From: Phycisphaeraceae bacterium
GTDB lineage: Bacteria > Planctomycetota > Phycisphaerae > Phycisphaerales > Phycisphaeraceae
NCBI GenBank assembly: GCA_020850375.1
Contig: JADZET010000174.1
Span: 1-7,208 of the forward strand
Reading direction: 5' to 3'
DNA length: 7,208 nucleotides
A program made the position numbers and the translations under genes. A model generated the notes under the pieces. It saw only the letters and a program-made list of their open reading frames with translations, had not been told where the DNA came from and did no database searches. Of the stretch, positions 6,688 through 7,208 are shown one piece after another. Within the stretch, counting starts at the first letter, position 1. Each line of letters begins with the position of its first letter.

Positions 6688-6722
6688 TCCAACGAGCCGC
6701 GACCGTCAGGGAGCGGTGGCCT
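6688..6722. repeat. Repeat arm C, touching the gspD stop codon
   Basis: This stretch equals 1771-1805 at 34 of 35 bases. Its end supplies two of the three bases of the gspD TAG stop (6721-6723). Arms A, B and C together fill nearly all of the 126-base gap between gspD and gspE. Confidence 0.85.
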
Positions 6723-7208
6723 ACGGCATCAGCAACGGCTCGCTCGCCGGCAGATCCTCAGCCAACCCCGCCGCCTCCCGGTCCAGACGCGATAGGTACT
6801 TGAGCCCCTCGAAGCTGTCGCCGCGCAGGATCACCGGCCGAAGGAATACGAACAGAGTATTCTCCGACTGGTTCTTGGAGCGGTTGCTGAATAGGTATTT
6901 GACCAACGGGATGTCCCCCAGCAGCGGGAATTTCTGGATCGTCTCGCTGAAGTCCTTGCGATTGAGCCCGCCGACGACGATGGTGTGGCCGTCGGGCACG
7001 GTCACCTCGCTCTCGATGGCGTTGGTCTGACGCGGCGGGGGGATGCCCTCGCCGCCGTCGCCGGAGAAGGCGCTGAGCTCAATGGCATACGCGAGCTGAA
7101 GGTGATCGCCCTCGGAGATGTGCGGCGTGAGCGTGATGGTCGTGCCGGCCGTGGCGTAGCCGGCGAAGCTCGTCGTGGCCACGTTGTTCGAGGCGTTGAC
7201 GCTGGTGA
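6721..7208 (-). CDS. gspD: C-terminal part of the outer-membrane secretin GspD (continues past the right edge)
   Basis: GspD forms the outer-membrane channel through which folded proteins leave. Only the last 162 codons are present; the frame is open to the window edge, and the GTG at 7182 is an internal Val, not a start. The visible part is the end of the secretin domain: the strand pattern GTTITLTPHISEGDHLQLAYAIE, then the conserved SEVTVPDGHTIVVGGL, then LLGDIPLVKYLFSNRS and NTLFVFLRPVIL, which match the family's GGL, GDIPxxxxLF and LxxFLxPxIL motifs. After the last motif come about 35 more residues (FEGLKYLSRLDREAAGL...), as in other T2SS secretins where this tail can bind a pilotin. The TAG stop is partly made by a repeat, so the last residues may have been changed by its arrival. 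The order gspD-gspE-gspF supports T2SS rather than a type IV pilus secretin. Confidence 0.93.
   Translation of the reverse strand, partial: TSVNASNNVATTSFAGYATAGTTITLTPHISEGDHLQLAYAIELSAFSGDGGEGIPPPRQTNAIESEVTVPDGHTIVVGGLNRKDFSETIQKFPLLGDIPLVKYLFSNRSKNQSENTLFVFLRPVILRGDSFEGLKYLSRLDREAAGLAEDLPASEPLLMP

Noticed and set aside
5335..6795. A 486-codon open frame on the plus strand opposite gspE
   Set aside because: It is antisense to a gene with every ATPase motif intact. Its product is rich in Arg, His and Gln with no recognisable domain, as expected for a GC-rich shadow frame, and it runs into the repeats.
6721..7182. A separate gene starting at the GTG at 7182
   Set aside because: The frame is open upstream to the window edge and the sequence is internal to the secretin domain, so the GTG is a Val codon of gspD.

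Overview
The window is a stretch of a general secretory pathway (type II secretion system, T2SS) operon. All genes read on the minus strand, so transcription runs from high to low coordinates. The order is gspD (3' part only), gspE, gspF, gspG, gspH, gspI, gspJ, gspK, then the first 61 codons of a small membrane protein that runs off the left edge. Apart from the gspD-gspE and gspF-gspG gaps the genes abut or overlap by a few to about 40 bases, so they are probably one transcript with coupled translation. No promoter or terminator is visible; both ends of the operon lie outside the window.

The parts fit one machine. GspD is the outer-membrane secretin channel, GspE the cytoplasmic assembly ATPase, GspF the inner-membrane platform protein. 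GspG is the major pseudopilin, and GspH, I, J and K are the minor pseudopilins that form the tip of the piston. All five pseudopilins keep the cleavage point before a long hydrophobic helix. G, H, I and J carry Glu at +5; K does not, as is usual for K. The prepilin peptidase, GspC, and recognisable GspL/GspM are not in view.

The organism is probably a GC-rich planctomycete or relative. This is an inference from high GC, from the gene content, and from two kinds of short palindromic repeat that I associate from memory with planctomycete genomes: one with core CGAGCCGCGACCGTGAGG (translated in one frame as LPHGRGS), and one built of CACGGAGGA 9-mers. I could not run a search.

The most unusual feature is where the repeats sit. 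A copy of the first lies inside gspJ (1775-1856) and a copy of the second spans the start of gspG (3454-3625). In both cases the repeat is translated in frame and lies just before the prepilin cleavage site, so it lengthens only the leader that is cut off. Three further arms of the first repeat fill the gspD-gspE gap (6603-6722). They can form two mutually exclusive hairpins, one of which would cover the probable gspE ribosome binding site. No stretch of more than 300 bases lacks a gene. Apart from these repeat insertions the window is an ordinary T2SS operon, and I do not see a wholly new system in it.
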